From NCBI RefSeq assembly GCF_025264625.1, contig NZ_CP093313.1, forward strand, positions 1,612,001-1,676,000: a DNA stretch of 64,000 bases, given 5' to 3'. Below the pieces are notes generated by a model. The model was given only the letters and a program-made list of their open reading frames with translations, did not search any database and was not told where the DNA came from. Of this stretch, positions 1 through 10,600 are shown one piece after another (within the stretch, counting starts at the first letter, position 1; the number at the start of each line of letters is the position of its first letter). This stretch comes from Occallatibacter riparius. Its GTDB lineage: Bacteria; Acidobacteriota; Terriglobia; Terriglobales; Acidobacteriaceae. A program made the translations under genes and the position numbers.

Positions 1-237
1 AAGAAGGAGCCGTTCCTCATTCAGTCCGTTATGCTCGCATTGCTGGTGACTGGCGGAGCCTTCCTTCTGGCGCCTCATTTCGGAATAGCGGGAGTGACTT
101 GGACGTACTTTGTGTCCATGGGCCTCATTTCTCTCGCTTCGGGAACGTTGATTTTCCGCAGCAAGCGCCGTGAATGGTATGGTGAGCGCGAACTTGTGGA
201 CGCATCCAGCCTGCAGGAGACGCAAAATAATCCGTGA
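1..237 (+). CDS. Polysaccharide flippase (Wzx/MATE-like), C-terminal fragment
   Basis: The frame is open from the first base, so the gene starts before the window and only the last 78 residues remain. They hold two hydrophobic stretches (about residues 11-30 and 33-52) followed by a charged cytoplasmic tail, as at the C-terminal end of an oligosaccharide-unit flippase of the inner membrane. The stop codon is shared in a 4-bp GTGA overlap with the polymerase-like gene that follows, so the two are translationally coupled. The flippase call leans on this context (polymerase plus glycosyltransferases) because too little protein is visible for a motif-level assignment; another multipass membrane protein of the cluster cannot be excluded. 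Confidence 0.6.
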   Translation, partial: KKEPFLIQSVMLALLVTGGAFLLAPHFGIAGVTWTYFVSMGLISLASGTLIFRSKRREWYGERELVDASSLQETQNNP

Positions 238-1628
238 GCGGGAAAACTGAAATTTCGGTCGGTGAGAAACTGAGGCCGATCTCGGCAGCGATGGAGTGCT
301 CGGCATGGTTGCTGCTGTTGGCCATTGGCTGCTTGCTGGTCGAGCTCGACATTCTCTCGCTGGTCTCAGCCTCGCTCGTCAGCATCGCTTTCATCGTCGG
401 CCTGATTGCGGCCGCGTGGAAGAACTTCGATGGAGGACGGCACCCCTGCTTCCTGTTCCTTCTAATGCTGTTTGTATTTCAATGTGGCCGGCTGGTCGGT
501 CTCTTCACTGGCTTTCCCACTGAACCCTTCGCCATCCAGGTGCAGACCGTCATCCCACTCTCTGTTCACCAGGAAACCGCGCAGATAACTCTGTTGCTGA
601 TCTGCTTTTCCGCCGCCTGCGTCTACATTCCTTGCCGCCTGGCCTACCGGCCGATCATCTTCACCGCTGGCAAAGAAAGAAACTGGCTCAGGGACCTTTA
701 CGGCGTTCTCGCCCTCTGCATCCCTTTTGCTGTGTACAAGAATCTCGTGTATTTCAGCTACATCCGCAGCCACGGCGGATACATGGCTGTTTACGTGGAC
801 AACGGCGAGATTCTTCAAAGTGCAGGCACCTTGGTGCGGCTCATGGCATTGGTCGGAACTACCGCTTGCCTTCTTCTGTATTTATTTGAACGAAGACGTC
901 GTTATGTCCGTTTCATTTTGGTTGTCTATCTCTCGGTGTCGATCATGGATCTGATGATTGGTTTCCGGGGAAAATTCTTTGTTCAACTCATCGTGCTCTG
1001 GTTCATCCACAACCTGAAGAACGGCAAAAGGTTCAACTTCGCGCCACTGTTTATTACTGCCGCCATCATCATGCTTGTTGCTGCGCCGCTGGCCGGATTC
1101 CGCGAGGAACGAGACATTGCCGTAACAGGGCCCTTGGCCGTTCTCGCCACCCAGGGCATTTCAATGAACGTGACAGAAGTGGCGGTTGAGAACCGGCCCT
1201 TGTTCGAAAAGAATAAGGCGAGGTACCTGTGGGGCGATCTGCGAGGGATGGTGTCTTCCAATGATGACAATCTCGCCTCCGACATCAGCATCTACCTCAG
1301 TCCTGAAGCGTTCCGGGAGGGGTTTGCAACGGGCTCGACATACCTCGCCGAGGCTTACATACTCGGCGGCTTCGCACTTGTGATGATCGCTTCGCTTGCG
1401 ATTGGCTGGGCGCTGTCGATGCTCCATCTTCACAGCCACTCATGGCCCGGCGCAGTACTGCTGCTGGCGTCCATTGGGCCTTTCATCTACATGCCTCGGG
1501 GCAGCCTGATGGACCCCCTCACGGGAACGTTCAAGTTCCTGACCGGAGCAGGGGTGGCGGCCTTGTTCGCCTTACTGGTCCGAGTCGCGCGCGGTTGCAT
1601 CAGACTCGCATCGAGGACGCATGCGTAA
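234..1628 (+). CDS. Wzy-like O-antigen/exopolysaccharide polymerase
   Basis: A 464-residue polytopic inner-membrane protein with roughly ten to twelve hydrophobic segments and a long periplasmic-type loop around residues 285-370. A Gly-Phe-Arg-Gly-Lys stretch near residue 243, directly before a membrane segment, resembles the conserved arginine region of oligosaccharide repeat-unit polymerases. These enzymes join lipid-linked repeat units on the periplasmic side. The start is GTG, read from the 4-bp overlap with the upstream flippase. The next gene begins 8 bases before this one ends, so the three genes form one transcription unit. Wzy proteins diverge strongly in sequence, so the family call rests on topology, size and neighbours. 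Confidence 0.7.
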   Translation: MSGKTEISVGEKLRPISAAMECSAWLLLLAIGCLLVELDILSLVSASLVSIAFIVGLIAAAWKNFDGGRHPCFLFLLMLFVFQCGRLVGLFTGFPTEPFAIQVQTVIPLSVHQETAQITLLLICFSAACVYIPCRLAYRPIIFTAGKERNWLRDLYGVLALCIPFAVYKNLVYFSYIRSHGGYMAVYVDNGEILQSAGTLVRLMALVGTTACLLLYLFERRRRYVRFILVVYLSVSIMDLMIGFRGKFFVQLIVLWFIHNLKNGKRFNFAPLFITAAIIMLVAAPLAGFREERDIAVTGPLAVLATQGISMNVTEVAVENRPLFEKNKARYLWGDLRGMVSSNDDNLASDISIYLSPEAFREGFATGSTYLAEAYILGGFALVMIASLAIGWALSMLHLHSHSWPGAVLLLASIGPFIYMPRGSLMDPLTGTFKFLTGAGVAALFALLVRVARGCIRLASRTHA

Positions 1629-2736
1629 TCGGATCCTCCTCGTTAGCATCACTCCGTTTTTTGGTGGAGGCGAAGCCTACTATCTGAAGTTGGCTAAACT
1701 CCTCGGAGATCGCTATGAACTGGGGGCTGCCGTATCGAATGACCGTCTTCGCGAAGCGCTTTCTTCTATTGGAATCAGAACATGGCGGCTTGCATCCGAA
1801 GCTGGAACCATCTCTGGTTTACGGTACGCTAAGCTCTCTCTTCAGATAAGCCATGCTATTCGCAGCTTCAGCCCTGAGCTCGTTCACCTGAACGGTCAAG
1901 GCGAAAGCTATCTCGCCTCCGTGCCGCAGTGGTTCGGATTAAAGATCGTGAGCACCCGCCACACAGTCTTCGAGCCGAAAACCGCCTCCTTTCTGAAGCG
2001 GACCCTTGTCGCAAGGAACCTGGGGATCATCCACAAGACGGTCTGCGTATCTGATTATGTGAGGCAACAACTGTCGGAAGTGGTAGACGGCGGCCGTCTG
2101 GTCGTCATTCCAAACTGGCTCGAGTCCGTGCCCACTGCACCCATATCCCTTCCTCGTCAGATCCAAGGGCCCTTCCGGCTGCTCTATGTCGGCCGGCTTG
2201 TGCGAGACAAGGGAATACTCGATCTGATCCAGGCTGTGCGCCTGCTGCACAATGTATCTCTCACCGTTGTCGGAGAAGGAGAAGATGCAAACCGGGCTCG
2301 AGGACTGGCGCAAGGCCTTCCCGTTGAATTCTGCGGATTTCAATCGGATCCTCAGCGGTTCTATCGGCAAGCGGATTTGCTGGTTTTCCCCAGCCATCAC
2401 GAGGGGCAAGGGTTCGTCCCCGTCGAAGCGATGGCCCACGGTCTGCCTTGCTTGCTGAGCGACATTCCCGCAAACCGCGAAACAGCAGATGATCGCAGAG
2501 CCGCCGAGTTGTTCCGCTGCGGAGCGCCCGAGGACCTCGCAGCCAAGGTCTCTGAACTCATGGATAGCACACAGCGCTTGTCCGGTCTTTCCGCATATGC
2601 GCGGGATTATGTACTTCGAAATTACACGCGATCCAGCGTCGAACAAGCCTATTTCAAATTGTTTGAAGACCCGCTTGCTGCCTCTTCCGACGCCCCAGCA
2701 GACCGGGTGAGCAACGACAAGTTGAAAGTCCGCTGA
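1621..2736 (+). CDS. GT4-family glycosyltransferase
   Basis: A 371-residue GT-B fold enzyme that would transfer a nucleotide-activated sugar to a lipid-linked glycan at the cytoplasmic membrane face. The N-terminal half has the glycine-rich acceptor loop (FFGGGEAYY, residues 14-22). The C-terminal half has the GT4 donor region: LLYVGRLVRDKG near residue 190, and the E-x7-E motif EGQGFVPVE near residue 261, followed by AMAHGLP. The ATG overlaps the polymerase gene by 8 bases. Donor and acceptor sugars cannot be read from the sequence. The next gene lies on the other strand, 32 bases downstream of the stop. Confidence 0.9.
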   Translation: MRNRILLVSITPFFGGGEAYYLKLAKLLGDRYELGAAVSNDRLREALSSIGIRTWRLASEAGTISGLRYAKLSLQISHAIRSFSPELVHLNGQGESYLASVPQWFGLKIVSTRHTVFEPKTASFLKRTLVARNLGIIHKTVCVSDYVRQQLSEVVDGGRLVVIPNWLESVPTAPISLPRQIQGPFRLLYVGRLVRDKGILDLIQAVRLLHNVSLTVVGEGEDANRARGLAQGLPVEFCGFQSDPQRFYRQADLLVFPSHHEGQGFVPVEAMAHGLPCLLSDIPANRETADDRRAAELFRCGAPEDLAAKVSELMDSTQRLSGLSAYARDYVLRNYTRSSVEQAYFKLFEDPLAASSDAPADRVSNDKLKVR

Positions 2737-2768
2737 ACCGAGCCTAGCGCTTTTCAGCGTCACTGGAA

Positions 2769-3560
2769 TCAGCTTCGCGCCGGCCATAGCCGCTTCAACG
2801 AACTGACTATGTCCTCCCGCCCATTCGGAACAAAGATGAAGTTGTTCACATACGACGCTCTATCTTTCCGCAGATTCTCCACCTCAACATCTTCACGACG
2901 GATCAAGCTCAAGTCCGTCAGTACCCCATGCTTCACAAAGAAGCCGCAATAGCCAAATTCCGCAAGAACCTTCGCCAGACGGGCGGGCGCGCCCTGATTA
3001 TGCCTATCTTCAGATTCTATGAGGAGAACTGGCATGTTACGCCGAAGCGTCTGGAGACCGCCGGCGACAACTGACTCTTCGTGACCTTCCACATCGATTT
3101 TGATGAAGGATATGTTGTTGAGGTCATAGCTATCCAGAGTACGTTTTTGAATGGTGCGCGAAGACACGTCTTGTCCGTTTTCTACCCATCCAAGTGGATT
3201 CTTCTCTTCAATGGTAGCCCCGCCGCTGTCGTGCGATTCGATCCTCAAACTGGCAGTTCCGCTTCCAGATGACAGAGCGATCGTTTCAATGCGGCAGTTC
3301 GAGCTCAGCAAGCGCTGCAGGTAGGGCTTGAGATCTGCATTGGGCTCAAAGGCAATTACCTGCCGCGCCGTTTTGGACATCAGGAACGAAAACTCGCCCA
3401 TGTTCGCGCCAATGTCGATTGCGTCTTGCCGATTGGTGCAGACGAGGGGAATCATCCAGAACTCGGGTTCAAACCCGCTCCTTTCGAACCGCAGCTTGGT
3501 TTCCATCCACAATCGGGGGAATCGATGCTTGAGCGTTGAAAGGGCTTTGGAACCGATCAT
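2769..3560 (-). CDS. FkbM-family methyltransferase
   Basis: SAM-dependent methyltransferase of the FkbM type. The SAM-binding motif I is DIGANMGEFSFL, followed by VIAFEPN, and the typical FIKIDVEGHEESVVAG segment comes later. In polysaccharide clusters FkbM proteins commonly O-methylate sugars. The start is uncertain. The frame is open back to 3710, which would add 50 poorly conserved-looking residues running to within about 35 bases of the divergent neighbour. I prefer the ATG at 3558-3560 (263 aa), which has GGAG 12 bases upstream; a GTG six codons earlier (3576-3578) is also possible. It is the only minus-strand gene in the first 12 kb and interrupts the glycosyltransferase operon, suggesting a later insertion or separate control. 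Confidence 0.8.
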   Translation of the reverse strand: MIGSKALSTLKHRFPRLWMETKLRFERSGFEPEFWMIPLVCTNRQDAIDIGANMGEFSFLMSKTARQVIAFEPNADLKPYLQRLLSSNCRIETIALSSGSGTASLRIESHDSGGATIEEKNPLGWVENGQDVSSRTIQKRTLDSYDLNNISFIKIDVEGHEESVVAGGLQTLRRNMPVLLIESEDRHNQGAPARLAKVLAEFGYCGFFVKHGVLTDLSLIRREDVEVENLRKDRASYVNNFIFVPNGREDIVSSLKRLWPARS

Positions 3561-3744
3561 TCTGTAAAGATACTCCACTAGGTTTGAGCCGGAATCTTCC
3601 GCTAATGAGGACCATGAGGCCGTCGAGCTTGCGTTGCCCGAACCATCCGCCAAATGCAAGAATAAAATACGTTGCGGCCATGGCGGTTTCAGAGCAGGAG
3701 CGCGGTTCAATCACTCCATCGGATGCTGTGCCGGCGAGATAAGT

Positions 3745-4857
3745 ATGAGGCGCAGAATTGCCATCGACGCACGATTGACGCTGCACCCAAGGACAGGCTT
3801 CGGAACGATCTGCCACAATGTCTTGCGGCACATAGCGTCGGTGGATAAAGCCAACGATTACTTCTTCTATTTCGATAGCGATCCTGGCTCAATCAAATCG
3901 CAATACCCCGCCGCTGGATATGCTTTCGGGGGATCAAAGGAGAAGACCCTTTGGTGCAACACCTTCTTGCCTCGCCAAATGCGGGGTGATCGAATCGACG
4001 TGTATGTGACGTTCCACGATAAAGAAATTCCTATCATTCCGTTTTCTGCCAAAGTCATCTCGATGGTTCACGATCTGAGCCTGATCAACTATCCAGTCAA
4101 CGAATTCCGAAACATCTTTCATAAGGCTTATTACCACACGATGATCCGTGTCTCCGTTCGACGTTCCAACCTCATCCTGACGAACTCGGACTACTCGCGC
4201 GAAGAGATCATCCGTACCCTTTCGGTACCGGCTCGCAAGCTGCGAAAGATTACTCTGGGCGTAGAACCTGGACCGTTGGCGGACGAGACCCAGATGCGCA
4301 CCACGCTGGAGAAGTACAACATCCGCCGCCCCTACGTATTCGGAATCGGCTCCTCTGCACCGAATCAGAACAACATCGCCTTGCTTAAGGCGTTCCGCGC
4401 GATCGAGAGCAGGTTTCCAGAGTTGAATCTTGTGATCGGGGGCGGCCGCGGCGGTGCGCCGTCGTTCCCGCCGGAACTCCTCGATGAGAAAGTGATTCAG
4501 ACTGGTTTCATAGAAAACGACGACCTCCCACTGGTCTATCGTGCCGCGGATCTGTTCGTGTTCCCCTCTCTGCATGAGGGCTTCGGTCTCCCGGTCATCG
4601 AGGCAATGGCAGAAGGCGTGCCAGTGATTACATCGAATGTGACTGCGCTGCCGGAAATAGCCGCTGATGCGGCCCTCCTCGTCTGGCCGGAATCCGTCCA
4701 GGAAATCATCTCTGCCATGACACAGTTGCTGTCTGACCCGGTTTTGGCCGAGGAGATGAAGCAGAAGGGGCTGACTCGCGCTCGACACTTCAACTGGGAC
4801 ACGGCCTGTCGGGAAATCGCTTCAGCGTGCATGGAGTTGTGCGATGCACGAAGGTGA
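3745..4857 (+). CDS. GT4-family glycosyltransferase
   Basis: A 370-residue glycosyltransferase. It opens with RRRIAIDARLTLHPRTGFG, the N-terminal strand and glycine loop usual for GT4 mannosyl/rhamnosyltransferase-like enzymes. It carries a VHDLSL motif mid-domain and a C-terminal GT4 site with the E-x7-E motif EGFGLPVIE followed by AMAEGVP. The frame is open back to 3634, but the ATG at 3745 begins exactly where homology-like sequence starts, so the upstream 37 codons are treated as non-coding. The gene overlaps the next glycosyltransferase by 14 bases and resembles it in architecture (IDAR/YDAR start, VHDL, E-x7-E); the pair probably arose by duplication. Sugar specificity unknown. Confidence 0.9.
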   Translation: MRRRIAIDARLTLHPRTGFGTICHNVLRHIASVDKANDYFFYFDSDPGSIKSQYPAAGYAFGGSKEKTLWCNTFLPRQMRGDRIDVYVTFHDKEIPIIPFSAKVISMVHDLSLINYPVNEFRNIFHKAYYHTMIRVSVRRSNLILTNSDYSREEIIRTLSVPARKLRKITLGVEPGPLADETQMRTTLEKYNIRRPYVFGIGSSAPNQNNIALLKAFRAIESRFPELNLVIGGGRGGAPSFPPELLDEKVIQTGFIENDDLPLVYRAADLFVFPSLHEGFGLPVIEAMAEGVPVITSNVTALPEIAADAALLVWPESVQEIISAMTQLLSDPVLAEEMKQKGLTRARHFNWDTACREIASACMELCDARR

Positions 4858-5974
4858 CGCGCAACGGGCAGCTTTTCCATTCCGCGTTGCGTACGATGCG
4901 CGCCTGAGCCTCGGCAAGTTCCGCGGAATGGGCCGGTTCCTGCGACAGCTCATCGCTGGACGAGAACGGGAATTCCTGGGATTCTGCGCACCCGGTGACA
5001 GAGACGATGGCTTGAACCTGGCTTCCCTCGGGCCGCGTCCATATCCCGCCTGGGAACAGATCGCGGTCCCGCGGTTGCTGCGGCAGAACGATATCGACGT
5101 CTTCATCGCACCTTACAACACGTCTCCGCTCAGTATTCCGGACAAGACGCAGCTGATTCTCGTCGTGCATGACCTCATCTTTATGGAGGCGCTGCCATGG
5201 TCTCGGTCTGCGTATCAAAACCTCGGCAGGATCTATCGCAGGCTGGTAGCTCCGCACGCGGTGAAGCGCGCAGATCTGGTCGTCACCGTCTCGGAGTTTA
5301 CCGCGCGTCAGCTCGTCGAGAAGTTCGCGGTTCAGCCAAACCGCCTTCGCGTGATTCCCAACACCATCTCGGCGGAGTGGTACGCTACAGACCGCACTGA
5401 GCAAATGGAAAGCCGCTACATTCTGGTTGTCGCGGGCGAGGCGCCGAGCAAGAATTTAGGGCGCGCGCTGATTGCGTTCGCAGCGTGCTCCGGGCTCCGA
5501 ATTGACCAGAGGATTCGTATGAAGATCGCGGGTGTGAGTCAAACTGGACAGGCGGCCTTCCGTGCACAGGCAAGGCAGCTGGGCATCTCCGATAGAGTGG
5601 ATTTCCTCCCTTATCTCACGGAAGATGGGATGCGCGAAACCTATCGGCAGTCCGAAATCTTACTGATGCCTTCCCTTTGCGAAGGCTTCGGCATCCCCGT
5701 ACTGGAGGCAATGGCATCTGGGACACCCGTTGTCTGCAGTTCTTCAACCTGCCTTCCGGAGATTGGAGCCGACGCTCCTCGGTACTTCAATCCCTACAGC
5801 ACTTCTTCAATGGCAGAAGCGATTCAGCAGGTACTTTCCAACGCACAAATAAGAGAGGAGATGTCTCAGCGAGGGCTCAAGCGCGCCCATGCTTTTCATC
5901 CGGACATCGTTCACCAGCGCATCCACTCTTTTTGGGAAGAAGTGCGAAATCTCCAGGAGAATCGACGCGCTTAA
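4844..5974 (+). CDS. GT4-family glycosyltransferase
   Basis: A 376-residue GT-B enzyme with the same order of motifs as the gene before it: FRVAYDARLSLGKFRGMG at the N terminus, VVHDLIF about a third of the way in, and EGFGIPVLEAMASGTP containing the E-x7-E donor-phosphate motif. The start ATG lies 14 bases inside the upstream gene, indicating translational coupling. It probably adds another residue to the same repeat unit at the cytoplasmic membrane face. The extra N-terminal ten residues (MHEGDAQRAA) before the first strand are probably real given the overlap, but a later start cannot be excluded. Confidence 0.9.
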   Translation: MHEGDAQRAAFPFRVAYDARLSLGKFRGMGRFLRQLIAGREREFLGFCAPGDRDDGLNLASLGPRPYPAWEQIAVPRLLRQNDIDVFIAPYNTSPLSIPDKTQLILVVHDLIFMEALPWSRSAYQNLGRIYRRLVAPHAVKRADLVVTVSEFTARQLVEKFAVQPNRLRVIPNTISAEWYATDRTEQMESRYILVVAGEAPSKNLGRALIAFAACSGLRIDQRIRMKIAGVSQTGQAAFRAQARQLGISDRVDFLPYLTEDGMRETYRQSEILLMPSLCEGFGIPVLEAMASGTPVVCSSSTCLPEIGADAPRYFNPYSTSSMAEAIQQVLSNAQIREEMSQRGLKRAHAFHPDIVHQRIHSFWEEVRNLQENRRA

Positions 5975-6025
5975 GGCCAGTTCGACAGAAATTTCCGTGC
6001 AGGAACCCTCAGATCGGTTCGACGA

Positions 6026-7252
6026 ATGAAACCAAAGCTCCTTGTCCTTACACCCCGCCTGCCATTTCCGCCAATCGGTGGCGATCGGTTGCGGATCTAT
6101 CAGTTATGCAAATACCTTTCCTCTGATTTCCATATCTCATTGCTGAGTCTTTGCGAATCCAGGGGAGAGATGTCGCTTGAAATTCCTCCGGACAGCCCCT
6201 TCTCCTCTGTGGAAAGAGTCTTCCACCCTTTCTCGAGGAAATTGTCAGGGCTCCTTAAAGCACTCCCATCGAACATCCCACTTCAGGTAGGTTTTTTCAG
6301 AAACTCGCAATTCGCCCGACGGGTGAAAGAGCTGGCTTCAAGTCACGACGCGGTTCTCGCGCATTTGGTCCGCACCGCCTCGTATCTTGAGGAGTGCAAC
6401 CTGCCTCGAGTGCTGGAAATGACAGACGCAATTTCGCTGTCGTACGAGCGCACCGCCGCACACCTGGGATTACTTCGGGGAGCTTTGTACGGCATCGAGG
6501 CGCGACGACTCATTCGCTTCGAGCGCGAACTCATCGATCGATGCGATCTGACTGTCTTGGTCTCTGCCGTGGACCGCGATTTCCTCGTCCAGGGCGAGAA
6601 ATCTAACAAGTCGATGGTCTGTTCAAACGGGGTCGATTCCGACAGGTTCAGATTCGACTACGCACCGGATGGGCAGACCCTCGTGTTCATCGGAAAGAAT
6701 TTTGCCTTCTACAACGTAGATGCCATCTTGTACTTCGCGGAGGTAGTTCTTCCGCTGGTTCGATCGCAGTTCCCCAAAACCAAATTCAAGGTCATTGGCC
6801 AGATAGGCAACGGGCTTCGCCGGCGACTCGAAAAGCAGGATGTAGCAGTGACGGGTGCGGTGGACGATATCGGCTTTACGGCGCATGGAGCCACCATTGG
6901 CGTGTGTCCGCTAAGGGTTGGGGCTGGCGTACAGAACAAGATTTTGGAGTACATGTCGCTCGGCATCCCCGTAGTCACTTCGAAAGTTGGTCTTGAGGGT
7001 CTAGACGCTATCCCTGACAAGCACCTGCTGGTTGCGGAGCAACCAGCCGAATGGGCCGTTCAGATTTCCAGGCTCCTTAGTTCCCCTGAACTGCGGTCGG
7101 ATCTGGCACATCATGGCCGCTCCTTCGTGGAAGAGAAGCATGCGTGGGCGGCCCTTGTTGCGCCATTGAGTGATCGCATCTTCAAACTCGTCGAAGCTAA
7201 GCGACGGGATCAGGCGGATGCGTCTGCGAATCAGGGCAGTTCATTGCCCTAA
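6026..7252 (+). CDS. GT4-like glycosyltransferase (PEP-CTERM/EpsH-associated sugar transferase type)
   Basis: A 408-residue protein starting MKPKLLVLTPRLPFPPIGGDR, the N terminus typical of the Stp1/EpsH-associated sugar transferase group. It has CSNGVDSDRF in the middle and PLRVGAGVQNKILEYMSLG at the donor site; here the first glutamate of the classical E-x7-E motif is replaced, as is usual in this subgroup. The lysine- and arginine-rich C-terminal tail after about residue 390 looks disordered. It lies 51 bases after the previous transferase in the same direction and closes the polysaccharide cluster. No exosortase gene is visible in the window, so the association is with the family only. 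Confidence 0.85.
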   Translation: MKPKLLVLTPRLPFPPIGGDRLRIYQLCKYLSSDFHISLLSLCESRGEMSLEIPPDSPFSSVERVFHPFSRKLSGLLKALPSNIPLQVGFFRNSQFARRVKELASSHDAVLAHLVRTASYLEECNLPRVLEMTDAISLSYERTAAHLGLLRGALYGIEARRLIRFERELIDRCDLTVLVSAVDRDFLVQGEKSNKSMVCSNGVDSDRFRFDYAPDGQTLVFIGKNFAFYNVDAILYFAEVVLPLVRSQFPKTKFKVIGQIGNGLRRRLEKQDVAVTGAVDDIGFTAHGATIGVCPLRVGAGVQNKILEYMSLGIPVVTSKVGLEGLDAIPDKHLLVAEQPAEWAVQISRLLSSPELRSDLAHHGRSFVEEKHAWAALVAPLSDRIFKLVEAKRRDQADASANQGSSLP

Positions 7253-7636
7253 TCACCTTCGGCAAATCTCACGTGAGGACGCGGAAGGAGCACTGCATCT
7301 TCACACCCAGCCATAACATGCATGAATAGGCTTCGCCGCCAAGCTTGAAGGGCTCCATCGAAGGATTGAGCAAGTCCCCCATCTACTGATGCAGGACAGC
7401 GCAAATGCACAACGTTTAATGTTCGTTGGAACACCCGCCACTTGATCGCTTTCCCCTGACGTGAGCGGATGCCTGTTTCTGCTATTCCGCGCCGGGCCCC
7501 CAAGACCGCGGAGCCCTGATGAACTGTGGCACTTCCTCTGGCGCACTCGTCGCAGCGATCCAGAAAACGAAGATGCCAAGCCATTACCCAGCCTCACTCT
7601 GTTTGGAGAGCCAAGTCTTCTGGGAGAGTCAAAAAG
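7253..7636 (+). promoter_or_regulatory. 384-bp intergenic region with a possible operator before the TonB receptor
   Basis: No convincing coding frame. The one visible structure is an interrupted palindrome at 7410-7428 with arms CAACG and CGTTG around an AT-rich centre, which could bind a dimeric repressor. The strong Shine-Dalgarno-like GGGAGAG at 7622-7628 serves the receptor start at 7637. A receptor frame open upstream to 7526 has no signal peptide before the methionine at 7637, so that extension is treated as untranslated. No confident -35/-10 pair was found. Confidence 0.3.
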
Positions 7637-10600
7637 ATGAAGTTCCTTCGCAATTTGCTTGCCCTTCTGGTGCTCACTTCCCTCAGTCTGTCTGCACAGC
7701 AGATCACTGGAATCATCCGCGGAACCGTTACCGACCCGAGCGGCGCTGTCGTTCAGGGCGCCTCGGTTACTGCTCGTCAGACGGAGACGGGCCTGTCGCG
7801 CACTACCACCACCGATCGCAATGGCAATTACGTCCTTCTGGAACTGCCGGTCGGGCACTACAGCCTGAAGGTCGCATCGGCAGGTTTTCAGGAATACGTG
7901 CAGGATGGCGTCACGCTCAACGTGAACGAGACGGCGTCGGTCTCGCCGCGTCTCGTGGTTGGATCAGAAAAGCAGCAGGTGCTGGTTAGCTCCGATGCTC
8001 CCTTGATTGAGCCAACCGTCACCAGTCTGGGCAAGGTAGTGGAACAGCAGGAGCTCGAAGATCTACCTCTGAACGGACGCAACTTCTCGCAACTCGGATT
8101 GCTGCAGCCCGGTGTCGTTCCTTTGACGCCTGGAGTGGCCGAAGCGGGCGGCTCGTTGCGCAATGGACAGGCCTACGCAGTCAATGGACAGCGTCCTGAA
8201 TCAAACAACTTCCTCATCGACGGCGCGAACAACTTCAACGGTGTGGACGGAGGGTTCGTCCTTAAGCCGCCTGTGGACGCCATCAGCGAGTTCCGCATCA
8301 TCACGCATGGTGCTAATGCCGAATTTGGAGGCGCGCTGGGATCGACGACGAACATCATCACCCGGTCGGGCACGAATCGTGTCCACGGAACAGTATGGGA
8401 GTTCCTGCGCAACGACGCAGTCGACGCCAACAACTATTTCGCGCAACAGAAAGAGCCGCTGAAGCAAAACCAGTTTGGCGCCGCCATCGGTGCCCCCATC
8501 AAAAAGGATAGGACCTTCGTCTTCGGCTTCTACGAGGGCTTCCGCAATCGGCAGGGCGAGTCAGAGCTGACCACGGTGCCGTCGGTTGCTCAACGCGGTG
8601 GCGACTTCTCCGAACTCTGCCCGGGTGGTAAAGACAGCGGCTTTACCCCCGAGGGCTTCTGCAAAGACCCGTCTGGCCAGCTTTTCAATGTATTCGCCCG
8701 CAAACCATACCCTTACAACCAGGTGCCGCCGGAGCAATTCAACTCCGTTTCGAAGAACCTGCTGAACTTCTTCCCGCTTCCGAACGCCGGCACAAACCTG
8801 CTCTCCACAACGCAAACCCTGAAAAACGACAGCGATCAGTTCGGCATCAAAGTTGACCACTATCTCGGTCAGCGCGACAACCTGAGCTTCCGTTACATGT
8901 TCTACCAGCTCTCTCAAATCGACCCCCTCTCGCCCGGCGGCGCAAGCGTGCCAGGCTTCCCCGTAGGCGAAGACCAGCGCGCGCAGAACTTCGTCGCACA
9001 GGAAACACACACCTTCTCGCCGGCCCTCATCGGAGTGTTTCGATTCTCGTTCCTCCGCAACAAGTTCCTATTCGGGGAGCGCGAAGACCATCAGCCGCCC
9101 TCGGATTTTGGCTTCCAATACGAACCGAGTCTTGACGTCGCAGCTGGACCGCCGTTCATCCAGGTGAACGGTTATGCCACGGTCGGCGATCCCATCACCG
9201 GCCCACGCAACACCTACGAAAATGTCTTCGATTACTCCGGATCGCTGACCTGGGTGCACGGCAAGCACGAGCTCAAGTTCGGCGGCGGATACCAGCATCA
9301 GCAGATCAACGTGCTGCAGGGCATCGCCACCAACGGTTTCTTCGTATTCGTGCCATTCCCCGTCACCGATGCATTCGCCAGCTTCCTTACTGGACAGCCG
9401 GTCGTCTTCCTGCAGGGCATTGGCGATTTCGCGCGCGGCATTCGCGGCAACAATGGCAATGCCTACGTGCAGGACACGTATAAGATCTCAAGACGGTTCA
9501 CAATCAACGCGGGCGTGCGTTACGAGCTCCCCGCGCCGTATACCGAAATTCACAACAGGCTTTCGCTGTTCGAGCCAGGCAAGCAGTCCAAAATCCTGCC
9601 CGATGCCCCAGCGGGATTGTTGTATCCCGGCGACTCAGGCGTACCCGCAGGCCTGATACAAACAGAAAAGACGGCGTTTGCTCCGCGCGTTGGCATCGCG
9701 TGGGATCCCGCCGGCGACGGCAAGCTGCTGGTAACCTCGTCGTATGCGATGTTCTATGAACCGTACTACACCGGACAGGGCGGACCTCTGCAGTCGCCGA
9801 TCAGCGCTCCTCCTTATCTCGGAACACCGCAGGTGAGCCTGCCGAATTTTGCGGATCCGTTCAATGGCCATCCTCCGGCTCCGGGGACTTTCTCCACCCC
9901 ACTGACGAATCTGACTCTGGCGCCGAACCTGAAGCTTCCTTACACCCAGGATTGGGACCTGAACGTGGAGCGCTCGTTCGCGTCCGATTGGCTGGTCGAG
10001 CTTGGCTACGTCGGAACCAAGGGCACGCGTCTGCCGCGCTTTATCGAAGCCAACCCAGCAGTATTTGTGCCCGGATACGTGAACGGCCAGCCGATCTCGA
10101 ATTCCAGCAACGCCGATCAGCGGCGGCTCTATTCCGGTTGCACGCTCGAAGACTCACCAAGTAGCTGCCAATTCTCATCCACGGGCGAGATCGCCGGAAT
10201 CGCCGGCTCGTCCTACCACGCTCTGGAAGCGTCGCTGCGCAAGCGGTTCAGCCACGGTCTCTCCTTCCTCGCGTCGTACACGTGGTCGAAAGCGATCGAC
10301 GATGTGTCGTCGTTCAACATCACCGGATCGGCCGCCAAGCCAGTCGCCGGTGAAAACGATCTGGCCCAGAATCCTTTCGATCTCGCCGCAGAGCGCGGGC
10401 TCTCGCTCTTCGACGCGCGCAACCGCTTCGTTGGCAGTTACGAATGGGCTCTCCCGTTCTGGAACCATCCGCAGAACTGGTATCAGTGGGCGCTCGGCGG
10501 ATGGCAGTTGAATGGCATCGCCACGTTGATGAGCGGTACGCCCTTCACAGTTTTCGATTCGAACGACGTTTCGGCGCAGGGTAGCGCGCCGGAGATTACC

